NCBI RefSeq assembly: GCF_030867095.1 | Contig: NC_081832.1 | Span: forward strand, 38,697,756 to 38,761,755 | DNA from: Alligator mississippiensis | Lineage: Eukaryota; Chordata; Crocodylia; Alligatoridae | Length of the DNA: 64,000 bases | Direction: 5' to 3' | In this document: positions 30,776-41,640 of the stretch, piece by piece | Layout of the letters: the number at the start of each line of letters is the position of its first letter | Position numbering within the stretch: the stretch's first letter is position 1 | Program-made: the position numbers and the translations under genes | The notes under the pieces: model-generated | What the model was told of the DNA's origin: nothing | Database searches by the model: none | What the model saw: the letters and a program-made list of their open reading frames with translations, nothing else

Positions 30776-33700
30776 AGACATTAGGGCTGGAAGGGACCTC
30801 GGAAGATCATCGAGTCCAGCCCCCCGCCCAAAGGGCAGGACGTCAGCTGGGGTCATAGGATCCCAGCAAGATAAGCATCCAGTTTCATCTTGAAGGTGTT
30901 CAATGAAGGCGCTTGAACAACCTCCGGTGGCAGGCTGTTCCAGACCTTGGGGGCTCGGACAGTAAAGAAATTCTTCCTTATGTCCAGCCTGAAACGATCT
31001 TGTAGCAGTTTGTGACCGTTCGTCCTCGTCATCCCTTGGGGCGCTCTGGTGAACAAACGTTCCCCTAGATACTGATGGTCACCCCTGATAAACTTGTAGG
31101 TGGCCATCAGATCACCCCTGAGCCTGCGCTTTTCCAGGCTAAAGAGCCCCAGGGCTCTCAGCCTGTCATCGTAGGGTCTGCTTCCCTGACCTCTGATCAT
31201 GCGCGTGGCTCTTCTCTGGACTCTCTCAAGCTTCTCCACATCCTTTTTGAATTGTGGAGCCCAAAACTGGACGCAGTACTCCAGCTGCGGCCTCACTAAG
31301 GCCGAGTACAGGGGGAGAATGACGTCCCGGGATTTGCTTGAGAAGCATCTATGGATGCAAGCCAGCGTTTTGGTCACTATACTAGCAGCAGCATCGCATT
31401 GCAGGCTCATGTTCATCTTGTGGTCAATGATGACCCCCAAGTCTCTTTCTTCCATAGTGCTAACCAACATAGCACTGCCGAGCCTATAAGGATGCTGCGG
31501 GTTTTTTTTCCCAAGGTGGAGAACCTTGCATTTATCGGCGTTGAACACCATCAGATTCTCATCCGCCCACTTGCTGAGCCTGTCCAGGTCAGCCTGGATC
31601 ATCCGCCTGTCTTCTGGTGTGGATGCTTTGCCCCAAAGTTTGGTGTCATCGGCGAACTTGGCCAGTCCGCTTCTGACTCCAGTGTCCACATCATTAATGA
31701 AGATGTTGAACAGTATGGGTCCAAGGACAGAGCCCTGGGGGACCCCACTGGTCACAGGACACCACGATGAGTGACTTCCATCAATTACTACCCTCTGGGT
31801 CCGACCCCGGAGCCAATTTTTCAGCCAGTGGATCGTGGGGGACCCAAGGCGACAATTGGCCAGTTTCTCCAAGAGACGATCATGGGACACCAGATCGAAG
31901 GCTTTTTTGAAGTCAAGATATATGACATCAATCTCATCTCCCTTGTCCAGGTGATAGGTCACCTGGTCGTAGAAGGAAATGAGATTGGTCAAGCAAGACC
32001 TACCCGCAACAAACCCGTGCTGGCTATCCCTTAAGATGTTGGCGTCGGCCAGTCCATTAAGGATGGCCTCCTTAATAAACTTTTCTAAGATCTTCCCCGG
32101 GATAGAAGTCAGGCTGATGGGCCTATAGTTAGCCGGATCCACTTTCCTCCCTTTCTTGAAGATAGGCACCACATTGGCCTTCTTCCAGTCTTCGGGCACT
32201 ACACCAGAGTGCCAAGAGTTTTCAAAGATCCGCGCTAGAGGCTGGGCTATGATGCTCGCCAGCTCCTTGAGTACCCTGGGGTGAAGATTGTCAGGGCCGG
32301 CTGACTTGAAGGTATCCAGCTTCTCAAGATGTTCCTTCACAAAGTTAGCATTAATGGAGGGCAGGGGATCACCCTCACCCGGACTTCCCGGCCCTGTAGC
32401 GGGCACGGGCGTCCCATGGGGCTGATGAAAGACCGACGCAAAGTACCTATTTAATAGGTTGGCTTTTTCCTGGGCGTCAGTTGTCAGTTGCCCCATCTGG
32501 TTCAGCAGGGGTCCAACGTTGCCCCTGCTTTTCCTCCGGCTCCCCACATATCTGAAAAAGGACTTTTTATTGTCCTTGATGCTCAAAGCTTGCTGGAGTT
32601 CAGTTGCAGCCTTGGCTTTCCTGGTCTGCTCCCTACAGGACTGGACCAGTGCAGAATAATCCTCCTTGGAGGTGACTCCCATCCTCCATCCTTTGTAGGC
32701 CTTTCTTTTTAGCCTCAGGAGGTCTGCTAGGTCCCTGGAGAGCCAGGGGGGCTGCTGTGCCCTCTTGCTGCCTTTCCTCAGAGATGGAATAGACTTAGTT
32801 TGTGCATTGAGGATCGCTCCCTTGAGGAGCAACCACTCTTCTTGAACTCCCCTCTCCCTGTGGTCACAGTCCCTTAGGGCCTCACTGACAGGCCTCCTGA
32901 GCTTGTCAAAGTCGGCTTTCCTGAAGTCAAGGACTTGCGTGTTGCTGACTGACTTGCCAGCTTTTCGGCGGATGGTGAAGGTGATCAGCTCGTGGTCGCT
33001 GTCACCCAGCTTCCCATCGATCACTAGGTCGCCGACTAGGTCCTCCCCAGTAGCCAGCACCAGGTCGAGCAGCGCTTTGCCTCTCATTGGCCCATAGACT
33101 TCTTGAGTCAGGTAGAGGTCATCCACGCACGAGAGGAAGCTCTGCGACCGCTCAGATTTTGCTGAGCGATCCTCCCACGAGATGTCTGGGTAATTGAAGT
33201 CACCCATGACAACCATGGTCCTGGAGCAAGCTGCCTCAGCCAGTTCCTGGGCAAACTCCTGGTCTAGCTCAGGACTTTGGGTGGGAGGTCTGTAATAGAC
33301 TCCCACCATTGTGTCCCCTGTGCCGTGTTCCCCACGGATTTTAACCCAGAGGGTCTCCAGCCGTCCACCCTGGTTGCCAATATCGGCTTGCAGGGACGCG
33401 TAACTTTCCTTAACATAGAGAGCTACACCCCCACCCCTTTTCTCTACACGATCCCTCCTGTACAGGGTATAGCCATCTATCCCCGTGGTCCAGTCATGGG
33501 TGGAGTCCCACCAGGTCTCCGTGATCCCTATGACATCGTAATTGTTTGCACTGAGCAGGAGGATGAGCTCCTCCTGCTTATTCCCCAAGCTCCTGGCATT
33601 TGTGTACAGGCAGGCAAGTGCCCCCTGGGGGGCTCCTTCCTTGCCCACAGATTTTACCAGGGCTGGGGCTGGGGTGGGCTCCCTTGAGTGCCGTGATCCG

Positions 33701-33800
33701 CTGGCTTTGCAAGGATTGTTCAGCGGGCCAGCAGTGGCGGTAGTCCCCCCGTCCCCCAGCGGGCTTAGTTTAAAGCCCGGTGGAGCAGGTCAGCCAGTCT
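30776..33800 (-). mobile_element. CR1 LINE copy F, nearly complete young copy
   Basis: Minus-strand CR1 inserted between Tyr and Glu codons of the Gmr1-B integrase: the reading PTNY stops at 30775 and EIKCPGK resumes at 33801. It comprises 3' UTR 30776-30852, an intact ORF2 at 30853-33648, and about 150 bp of the upstream junction region containing GGGCTTTAAACTAAG, typical of the CR1 ORF1-ORF2 junction. ORF1 is absent. I see no target-site duplication, which is usual for CR1. Confidence 0.95.
30853..33648 (-). CDS. CR1 ORF2, endonuclease and reverse transcriptase, uninterrupted
   Basis: 931 codons without stop or frameshift. N-terminal APE-type endonuclease: YTNARS, GITETWWDST, MGDFNYPDISWED and GDSDHELITF carry the expected Asn, Glu, Asp and Asp-His residues. 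The reverse transcriptase has [35 protein letters not shown] and the catalytic FADDTKLWG. The C-terminal CR1-specific part has ALVRPQLEYCVQFWAPQF and ERVQRRATRMIRG. The listed start is a GTG. The frame stays open upstream to a TGA at 33792-33790 with no ATG seen, so the true start is uncertain. The protein nicks DNA and primes cDNA from the cut end. Without ORF1 and promoter this copy is probably not autonomous. Confidence 0.95.
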   Translation of the reverse strand: MGKEGAPQGALACLYTNARSLGNKQEELILLLSANNYDVIGITETWWDSTHDWTTGIDGYTLYRRDRVEKRGGGVALYVKESYASLQADIGNQGGRLETLWVKIRGEHGTGDTMVGVYYRPPTQSPELDQEFAQELAEAACSRTMVVMGDFNYPDISWEDRSAKSERSQSFLSCVDDLYLTQEVYGPMRGKALLDLVLATGEDLVGDLVIDGKLGDSDHELITFTIRRKAGKSVSNTQVLDFRKADFDKLRRPVSEALRDCDHRERGVQEEWLLLKGAILNAQTKSIPSLRKGSKRAQQPPWLSRDLADLLRLKRKAYKGWRMGVTSKEDYSALVQSCREQTRKAKAATELQQALSIKDNKKSFFRYVGSRRKSRGNVGPLLNQMGQLTTDAQEKANLLNRYFASVFHQPHGTPVPATGPGSPGEGDPLPSINANFVKEHLEKLDTFKSAGPDNLHPRVLKELASIIAQPLARIFENSWHSGVVPEDWKKANVVPIFKKGRKVDPANYRPISLTSIPGKILEKFIKEAILNGLADANILRDSQHGFVAGRSCLTNLISFYDQVTYHLDKGDEIDVIYLDFKKAFDLVSHDRLLEKLANCRLGSPTIHWLKNWLRGRTQRVVIDGSHSSWCPVTSGVPQGSVLGPILFNIFINDVDTGVRSGLAKFADDTKLWGKASTPEDRRMIQADLDRLSKWADENLMVFNADKCKVLHLGKKNPQHPYRLGSAMLVSTMEERDLGVIIDHKMNMSLQCDAAASIVTKTLACIHRCFSSKSRDVILPLYSALVRPQLEYCVQFWAPQFKKDVEKLERVQRRATRMIRGQGSRPYDDRLRALGLFSLEKRRLRGDLMATYKFIRGDHQYLGERLFTRAPQGMTRTNGHKLLQDRFRLDIRKNFFTVRAPKVWNSLPPEVVQAPSLNTFKMKLDAYLAGIL

Positions 33801-34427
33801 GAGATAAAATGCCCAGGTAAATGTAGTAGTAAGCAGGTCTACCATGTGAATATGTTAAAGAGGTGGTAAACATGAGAGAACTACTTCATGGACCCCTGGG
33901 AGGTACCTGAGAAAGCCAAGATGAACCCAAACTGGCCCTGGTGGGGGGGGAATAGTTACCTCGCAGGGGAAGGGAACAACTTGAGCACCTAGTGCAGGAG
34001 TACAAAGATGTCTTCACTGAAGTACCAGGTTGTGTTAGAGGGATATGTCATTGAATCAGAATGAGCCCTGGGCAGGTAGTATGAGAGCACTGAAGGAGAT
34101 TGCCCCAGGCCCTCTATACCCTGGTATGAAAGCAGATGCAGTCTCAAGGCATCATTGAGGAATCCCTAAACCCCTGGAGGAGCCCTCTGGTGGTGGTGCT
34201 GAAGCCAGATGGGACTATCAGACTCTGTGTTGGCTTTTGAAAGGTGAACAGCATCTCCTCCTTTGATGCTTTTCCAATGCCCAACTTAAAGGAGATGGTG
34301 GAGAAATAGGGCAGGCCGAGTTTATCTCAACCCTGGACTTAACGAAGGGCTATTGGCAAATCCCTACGGCACCGGAGGACAAGGTGAAAACCACCTTTGG
34401 TACGCCCTGGGGCTTATACCAGTTTAC
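33801..34427 (+). pseudogene. Gmr1-B integrase end and reverse transcriptase start
   Basis: Resumes the frame cut by CR1-F: EIKCPGKCSSKQVYHVNMLKRW is the end of the GPY/F region. After degenerate sequence the reverse transcriptase follows as [35 protein letters not shown] and [13 protein letters not shown] pieces in more than one frame with stops. Truncated at 34427 by another repeat. The rest of pol is not found after that repeat. Confidence 0.85.
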
Positions 34428-35215
34428 TAGAGCTGTGCGAAACAGCAACGTTCTGTTTTGACCAGCGTTTCAACTTTTCGATGGAACAGCATTCTGTTTT
34501 GAATTTTGTTTCAATTTGAAACAGCTGTTCCGTTCCATTCTGTTCCATCAAAGCAGTTTTGCCATTTTGATCCTGTTTCGACATTTTGCCCATAGAACAT
34601 AATGGGGAAGGCTGAAAAAGCCTATACCTTTGTCATGTCTGGCCTGATGCACATGAAACTTGCAGGAATGGTAGCTCCTTCTGAGGGCATGAAGCCTGCC
34701 AAGTTTCAAAGAGATAGGTGCAGGTGGTTTGGGGAAACTGCACCCCAAATTTTTTAAAGAAAATCTCATGTCACATATATGTGTTAAGCCACAGCAAGGT
34801 CAAAACTGCAGACATGCTAGCCTGTGCTGAGGCCACAAAGCCTGCCAGTGTTTAAGGAGATAGGTGCAGGGGTTTGAGGGAAACTGTACCTCAAGCTGCG
34901 GACAAGCAAAACTCATGACATAGGTGACACTGTGTGTGTTAACGTGCAGCAGTGTGAAAGCTGGAGGCCTGCTAGCCCTTGCTGAGGCCACAAAACTTGC
35001 CAGCTGTCAAGGAGACAGGTACTGTCTGGGTTCTGGGGCCCTGCACCTCTATCTGCTGACAAGCAAAACTCGTGTCATAGGTCCTTGTGTGACTGTGTCT
35101 GTCTTGGGGAAGAGGGGAGTGAAAACATCAGGCCTGCTAGTCCCTGCTGCAGCCACAAAGCCTGCCAGCTGTTAAGGAGATAGGTGTAGCGGGGTTCTAG
35201 CGACTTTCTATTTTC
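34428..35215 (+). repeat. GGGCTGTG-head element with ~146-bp tandem units, copy 3
   Basis: Head TAGAGCTGTGCGAAACAGC, then units with ATAGGTGCAGG-like words at 34714, 34860, 35015 and 35180 (spacings 146, 155, 165). Same order and similar wording as 14474-15465. It truncates the Gmr1-B reverse transcriptase. Confidence 0.8.
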
Positions 35216-36599
35216 TGTTATCCTTATTTATTTAAACTACATTCTGTTATTTAAACTACTTTCTGTTATCCTTATTTATTTAAAATCTTCCTTCCTTCCA
35301 CAAGTCAGAGAAGAAACTCAAGAAGACAGAAATCTCAAGGAGACAGAGTGGTGGGTGGGTGTCAGAAGACATGTACCCCAGTCCGAATTTGCTGGGACAT
35401 GGCCAGTAACCACGAGGAGGGCAAGAAGACTATGAAGTGGGTCAGCAGAACCTGCGCAAGTCGAGCTGATGCTTGGACCAAAGCCAGTGAAGAAAGCTCA
35501 GCTTCCTTTGTGGCCAGCAATGATTGGAAAGTTACTAGGGTGCAAAGGAGAGGTGTAAGGTAGAAGTGGGTGATTGGGGTGAAGAGCTCGTAGGTCTGGG
35601 CCTACTACCCAGACCCCAAAGGTCTTGGCCAGCAACCAAGAAGAAAGTCTCCTCAAGGTGTAAGGCAAAGGTGGGCAAGTGGGGTGAAGAGCCTACTATC
35701 TGGACCCCAGAGGTTTTGGCAAGCAACCAAGAAGGTCTCCGCAATTCAGAAAAGGAACTCAAGTCTTAGCTTCTGCCACTGCAGTGGTCATAGCTCTTGA
35801 GCACAGCTTGCTTTGTGGCCAACAGTGACTCCAGAGTTCCACCCCCCCACCCCAGTAGCCTCATTTTGGTGTGGAAAAAAACCCACTCTGGCGCCAGGCT
35901 GGAAAGGACAAGAAGGCAGAAAAGTTAGCAAAGTACCTGGGTTTGTGTGCAAGCAAAGCAGGTCTTAAAACTCAGGCCACCCCCTCACCCATGGCCTTGC
36001 TTTGGTGTTCTAAAACAAAGGAGACAGTGTCTGGCACCTGGCTGGAAAAGAGTGCAAAAAGAACCTTGAAAAAGCATATTTTCAAAGTTTCTGTCTAGGG
36101 AAAATGCAAGGAAGGGTTGTGAAGGGTGAGCGAAAGAGCCTGGGAAGGCATGAGCCCCTGTGGGCGACTTTGCAAAGTGGCTGGTGGCTTGCAAAAAAGC
36201 AAGCCAGGCTGCTGGGGGGGGGGGGGGGGGTGACACACCACTTTCCTTCTTCCAACTAAGGGAGGCGAAATTAAGGTATGGCCTCAAAAGTGACTTTGCA
36301 GAGAAGGTGCTGCCTTTGCATAATGCTGGTGTGCAGGCCATCACTTGTGTGTTGCGACCCACCTAGGCAGCCCCCCTGTTTACCTCTGGAGCCCCGCTGT
36401 GTACCTCTGCAAGAGAGATTGCCAATCCCTCCCCCTTGGCACCATGCAGCAAGTGGCAGGAAAAATGAAGAGAGAGAAATGAACCCAAACAATGAATGAA
36501 ATCCACCTTCACAACAAAGCAGTGTAAGGGTGGATATGGAGGCAGACACAGGAAACCATGAAGTTTTATTGTTTGCAACACACTATTGTAGTTACTTGT
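35216..36599. other. Non-coding stretch with ~100-bp repeated modules and a G-run
   Basis: CTGTTATCCTTATTTATTTAAA occurs twice near 35215-35285. A word like TGGCCAGCAACCAAGAAG recurs at about 35400, 35508, 35624, 35717 and 35817. Between these, GTGTAAGG plus GTGGGG(T)GAAGAGC occurs twice (about 35552 and 35658). A G-run lies at about 36214-36231. No ORF has a recognisable domain. Confidence 0.6.
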
Positions 36600-36689
36600 A
36601 CTTCTTTGCCTTCACCCCACCATGACCCTGCACCCCCCCTGTCACCCTGAAATGCAGTGGTGCCCTCCTGGCCCGGCTGGCAGTCATAT

Positions 36690-38215
36690 GGCCCTCCTTT
36701 GACCCCACTGAGTTAGGGGGAACAGGCTCAGCTGTAATTGTCCGCTTGTCTGGCACAGAGGCAAGATGAGTGGACTGACTTTTCCTTTCAGGCATCGTGC
36801 CCATTTATTTAGGTACTTGTGCACACTCTGAAAGGCATAACTGAAAGTGTCCTGTGACCTCTTTAATTCAACATGGGACTCATTGACCACATCTGTCAAA
36901 TTCCACATGGTGTCTTGCACTTCCTTGAGGATGGCATCCTCCTTACACAGTGACTCACAGAGTTTGTCCTACCAGGCATCTGCGGGTTTCGCTCTGGCTA
37001 CTGAGGAGTTTGTGAAAACCTCAAGTGAGGTTTCACAGAGCCATCTCTGCTTGCTGCGAAAATCTCTGCAGTGCTCTGCTGTAGTGCGAGCAGGGCGCTG
37101 TTCTGGGCAGCCATGGGTTGTGGTAGCTGATAAATAAAAAAGCAATGGTTGCCTTCCCCCCAAGAGGAGGAGAGTACGCACCCCCACCCCAACCATGCAG
37201 TGCACAAAATACTGTCAGGCACAGAAACAGACCCCGCAACAGTGGGGTACCACTTGTACTGCCCAAAACTTACAAGTACTCACTTTGGAAACAGGTCCAC
37301 GGCTGCCACTGCCCGTGATAGCTGCAAAAAAAAAATTAAAGTAAATAAGTAGTTTGGTGTCTTTTACATTATGAGCTATTGAACCCGTCATGCACCACCA
37401 CCAAAAGAACATGGCATCCCACCTACAGCAACACATGAATTTCTCCCCCTCCCCCCAGGTCCCGCAAACCCAACCAGCACAAACCTGGGCATTGACTGGC
37501 AGTGGCAAGAGGCACATTACAAGAGACTTACCAGCTCCAGCATCTTCATGGGTCTCGGTAACAGTAGATAATGTATCAGCCGTATAGGTTTCTTCCTGAC
37601 CCTCCACTTCCTTTGCTTCATTATCTGTGCTAGTCTGTGAAATGGAGGGGCTAAGCGGCACTAAGTGTACAGTGACCGACGGTTCTTTCTGCCACTCATG
37701 GTCATCAGGGAGCAGGGAGGGGAGCGGTCTCTGTACAGCTGAGACATGCTCATGGTTTCACCCTCAGGAGGGGATGCTGCCACCTCCTCCTCCTCCTCTT
37801 CTTCCTCCTCCTGCCCAACCCCAGTGCTGAAAGTCTCCATACCCAGGTTATCACCCAGGTCATCCTTGAAGAGAATGATGGACAGCTTGTCATAGAAAGG
37901 GGGCAATTGTGCGACTGGCCCCAGAACGAGAGTTCGCATATTTGGCTCTGTAATGCACTGATCTCAGGGACTTGATCTTGTGCTGGATCTGGGTCCAGTC
38001 ACGATTGTGCCCTCATGCCTGCATGCCTTTTGCGATCTCTTCATAAACAGGCTTATTCCTCCTACTTTCCAGCCTGTCTATGATTCTTTGCTCTAACCAA
38101 ATGTCGATTAAGTCCTCCAGTTCTTCCCAAGGGCCACTTGGGTCCACAGGCGTTGGAGGTATCAGCCTCCTGGGTCATTGACTCCATACTGGTGGCCTTT
38201 GCTTTCTGAGACATG
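36690..38215 (-). pseudogene. Harbinger Myb/SANT-like protein gene, spliced
   Basis: Starts with MSQKAKATSMESMTQ at 38215. The Myb-like DNA-binding region reads EELEDLIDIWLEQRIIDRLE, then RRNKPVYEEIAKGMQA, a TGA, and GHNRDWTQIQHKIKSLR (about 38130-37950). A frameshift then leads to PFYDKLSIILFKDDLGD and a Glu run encoded by CCT repeats at 37777-37815. Intron signals are visible: donor GTAAGT at 37531-37526, acceptor TTTTTTTGCAG before 37321, donor GTGAGT at 37283, acceptor TTTATTTATCAG before 37136. The last exon ends near 36690. This partner protein helps Harbinger transposase bind DNA and enter the nucleus. Stop and frameshift make this copy dead. Confidence 0.78.
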
Positions 38216-38783
38216 GCGAAGCAGTTCGTGGTCAACAGCACAAGCAATTTGTGAAAGGGGGCTGGCAAATTTGGAGCGGGGTGGGGTGGGGGCACCTTTA
38301 TACTCAGGCTGTGCTTGCACGAGGGTATGGGAAAATTCCAAGGATTGTGAAGTCATTACCTGTAAGTGTCAAAACACCCAAAGGTGATGAAGGACCCAGT
38401 TAACTGAAAAAAAGACCTGGTGATGGGGTAAATAAGGCCATTGTACTTTGGGATGGCTGCTCAATGGCCCAGAATGTTGCAAAAATCAATACCTGCCTGC
38501 CTGCTTGTACAAAATAATTTTATTACAGAAGCATAGCCTGTTTCCCCTAAAGTGGCAAAAGTTTTGAGTAGCCTACATTACGAGGAGAGGAGTAGGCAAA
38601 ACATTTTTTGTTTGCAAGCTTGATTACATCAGAACACTAATGGCTGCTAAGCTCAGGATGAAAGGATGTGCAAAAGCCCAGTGCCCTGGGGTGCTGGGGT
38701 GAAGTGTTGAAAAAGCAGCTACACCAAGCTCCAGAGCACACAACACCCTACAGTCCCTGCCCCTCACTTGGTGCAGATGGGTG

Positions 38784-40101
38784 AGAAGCCGCTGCTGACA
38801 GAGAGGAGCAAAATGGAAAATGAAGATGAAATATGGGATGATGGAGAACAACTCAGTGAAGAGTTCTCCAACATGGAGAATATGGAGGACATGGAGGAGG
38901 AGGAGGAGGAGGAGGAGGTGATAGTGCTGCTTCTGTTACTGCTGTTTACCTGGGGATTACTGTGTCAACGCTTGACAAGGATAGGAATTGTGCTACAGTG
39001 TTCACTAGCAAGTTGTGTTCCTGGTTTAACAGCATTAATGACAATAATGAGAAGATACAGGTAACCAGAGGACTTGGAATACACCGAGGAAAGCGAAGAA
39101 GTGGAATTTGACTGGGCTTCATTGAGAAACCTGAGGAGGACCAGAATCCACACGGTGTGGGCCTGTGAGAGCAGCTTGGACTGGTGGGAGTGAATTGTGC
39201 TGATGACTTGGAATGACCAGCAGTGGCTGGAGATGTTCCGAATGAAAAGGGAGACATTCAATCATATCATCTCAATGCTGGGGACCTGCATCATGAGGCA
39301 GGACACTAACATGAATCGGGCCATCCCACTAGACAAGTAATGTAAATGGCAATGGCCATTATGAAACTGGCCAGCCCATCCAGCCTCTGCTATATCGTGA
39401 ACCAGTTCGGCGTGGCTGCCTGCATAGTTGGGCTGGCAACTTGTGAGGTATGCCAGCTGCTTAAGGAGATGGCTGCAAACAAAATGATCTTCCTAGCAAA
39501 TCCACAGCAAGTCATAGATGGTTTTAATGAGAAGAGGTTCCTGAACTGCGTGAGAGCTTTAGACAGCACTCATTTCCCAGTGCTGTGCCCTGCAGGGAGG
39601 GGAAGAGCTTTCACAAAAAGGAAAGAATATGCCTCTGTGATCCTGCAAGCCATGGTGGACCACCGGGGCCGGTTCACAAATATTTATCCAGGTGGGCCAG
39701 CAGCGCGCAAGATGCGTGTGTGTTCAGAAACTTCCCTCTGCCTGGCCTTGTGAAAAAAGGACACTATGCACCCAGCGTGGAAGAGACAGTGATCCATGGC
39801 ATCACCATTCTCCCAGTTATATTAGCAGACGCTGCCAACCCCCTAAATCCCTGACTCGTTAAGACTTATGGAGGGAACATCACCAACCCGCAGAAGCTGG
39901 TTTTTAACTACTGTCTGAGCAGTTGTAGGATGGCTATGGAATGTGAGTTTGGCCGACTGAAAGGACGATAGAGAGCACTTATGTGCTGGCTTGAGATGGA
40001 GCAAGAAAATATCACAGCCTTTATAGTGGCAGCCTGCGTGCTGCACAGTATCTGTGAGAGCTGGGGAGAGGTTTTCAAGGGGTTGTGGGAAGAAGAAGCA
40101 T
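38784..40101 (+). pseudogene. Harbinger transposase, HARBI1-like DDE nuclease
   Basis: An acidic N-terminus with a Glu run (GAG repeats, 38890-38930) precedes WNDQQWLEMFRMKRETFNHI and MRQDTNMNRAI, the helix-rich N-terminal domain. The DDE core follows: CVRALDSTHFPVLCP (first Asp), DHRGRFTNI, QDACVFRNFPL (second Asp, after a frameshift near 39710) and MAMECEFGRLKGR (Glu). FIVAACVLHSICE is the typical C-terminal helix. Stops lie near 39062, 39193, 39342, 39852 and 39969. The enzyme cuts and pastes the element. This copy is inactive. Confidence 0.88.
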
Positions 40102-40290
40102 GACACGCAGTGGCCAGACGACAGAGATGTATCTGGGCAGCAGCAGCACAGGGACTGAGGAGATATCCTCAAGGAGAGGCTGGTTGGGTGGCCCTTGTTT
40201 GTGAATATCTGGCAGGATATATTGCTGACAACAACACCCAGGAGTGCTTTGTTCTTTCTCTTGGTTATGTTAAAATAAATTCATTTACAC

Positions 40291-41640
40291 TTTAAATCTG
40301 TGTCTGTCTATAGGGGTGTGTGGTGTTGTGGATGGGGGTGGAAGGGATGATAGTTAGGGGAAAGAGGAGGAAATCTGGACTGGGGTAGGGATTTCTGCTT
40401 CTAAACTGTGGGTGGTCTGGGGGAGGGGGTGACACACCGTCACCCACATCTGAATGAGCTCTCCCCCCGCCCACATGGGTGAGAAGGTTAACTATTATAG
40501 CTCTTGTTGAGCTAGGAACATGGGGGACCAAACCGAAGAGCAACGCACATTTTCAAAAACATTCCAAAAACATTTATAAAACAATTTGCATCACACCTCC
40601 TATAGCTATAGCTATATGTGGCACTACACAAACAGATTGATGGTGTACCTGGGCAGGGAACAGGAGGGCTCCAATGAGAGCCCCCATTGGAAACTGTATG
40701 AAGATTAATGAGCTCGGGAATGCTGGGAAATGTAGTCCAAAAAAACCCAACCCAGAAAAATAAAAGCCAGAAGGGCTCACCACCACCAACATCGACAGCA
40801 ATCGCAAATCAACTGGATGGCAACAAACACCCACCCACCCGCTACTCTAAACCCTGAATATTTTATGATACCATAGCAGTTATCATAGCAACTATAGTAA
40901 ATAAATGAAAAAACATATTTGTAACATGGTGGGATGGGAAGGGAAAGGAACAGGAGGGGAGGATTCAAGCAGCTTGTCTATCGGATTGGGATGGGGTCTC
41001 TGGAATCACGTACTGATGGAGAGAGACCAGACTGACCGAGCATAGGCGGGTGCAAGTGACAAGGATTTTGGGGTGACCATGACCGAGCCCAGGGGAGACT
41101 CCCAGTGAGAGTTAGGATTTCCCAGTGAGAGCCCGGGGGTGAGAACACTGAAGTGCCTGGGTGGTTTACATGCGCCCCTTGTTGTAACACATTAGGAAAG
41201 ACATTACAGGTGGTAAGTTGGTATTTGACTCTCCCTACTGCAATCTGCAGGGAATGACACACAAGGCTTAAGTCGCTCAAAAGTGCCATTCATGTGAACA
41301 AGAATGCCATGTCATGCTAACAAAAATGGACCACACCAAAAAAACGCTACATTAAAATTTTCAGGTGCTCTACATTAATGCCCATGTTATGTACACACAC
41401 CGCATGAGTCTCCTTCTTTATGTTTGCTCCCAGGGGCTGACAGACATGTTGTCTGTGCTGACGGCCTGCCAGCAACTCACTGGTACACTCCATCCCTTGC
41501 TGGTTGTCTTTTTTCCATTAGCAGCCAGCCTCAGCTCTGCCCCTGCTCAGAGTGCCCAGGGGGAGGTGTCCTTGTTCAGGTACAGATATCTTGTATTAAA
41601 CAATTACATTAAACCATTTTATGGTTTAACTAGGTGCACA
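40291..41640. other. Non-coding stretch, nothing recognised
   Basis: No recognised coding domain. Contains ATAGCTATAGCTATA near 40604 and short simple repeats. May include the outer part of the Harbinger element. Confidence 0.55.

Larger units (their letters stand above)
36600..40290. mobile_element. PIF/Harbinger DNA transposon remnant with two divergent genes
   Basis: Carries a HARBI1-like transposase on the plus strand (38784-40101) and a Myb/SANT-like gene on the minus strand (38215-36690), the two-gene set of Harbinger elements. They are transcribed away from a shared gap of about 570 bp. Terminal repeats and target duplication were not found, so the ends are approximate. Confidence 0.75.
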
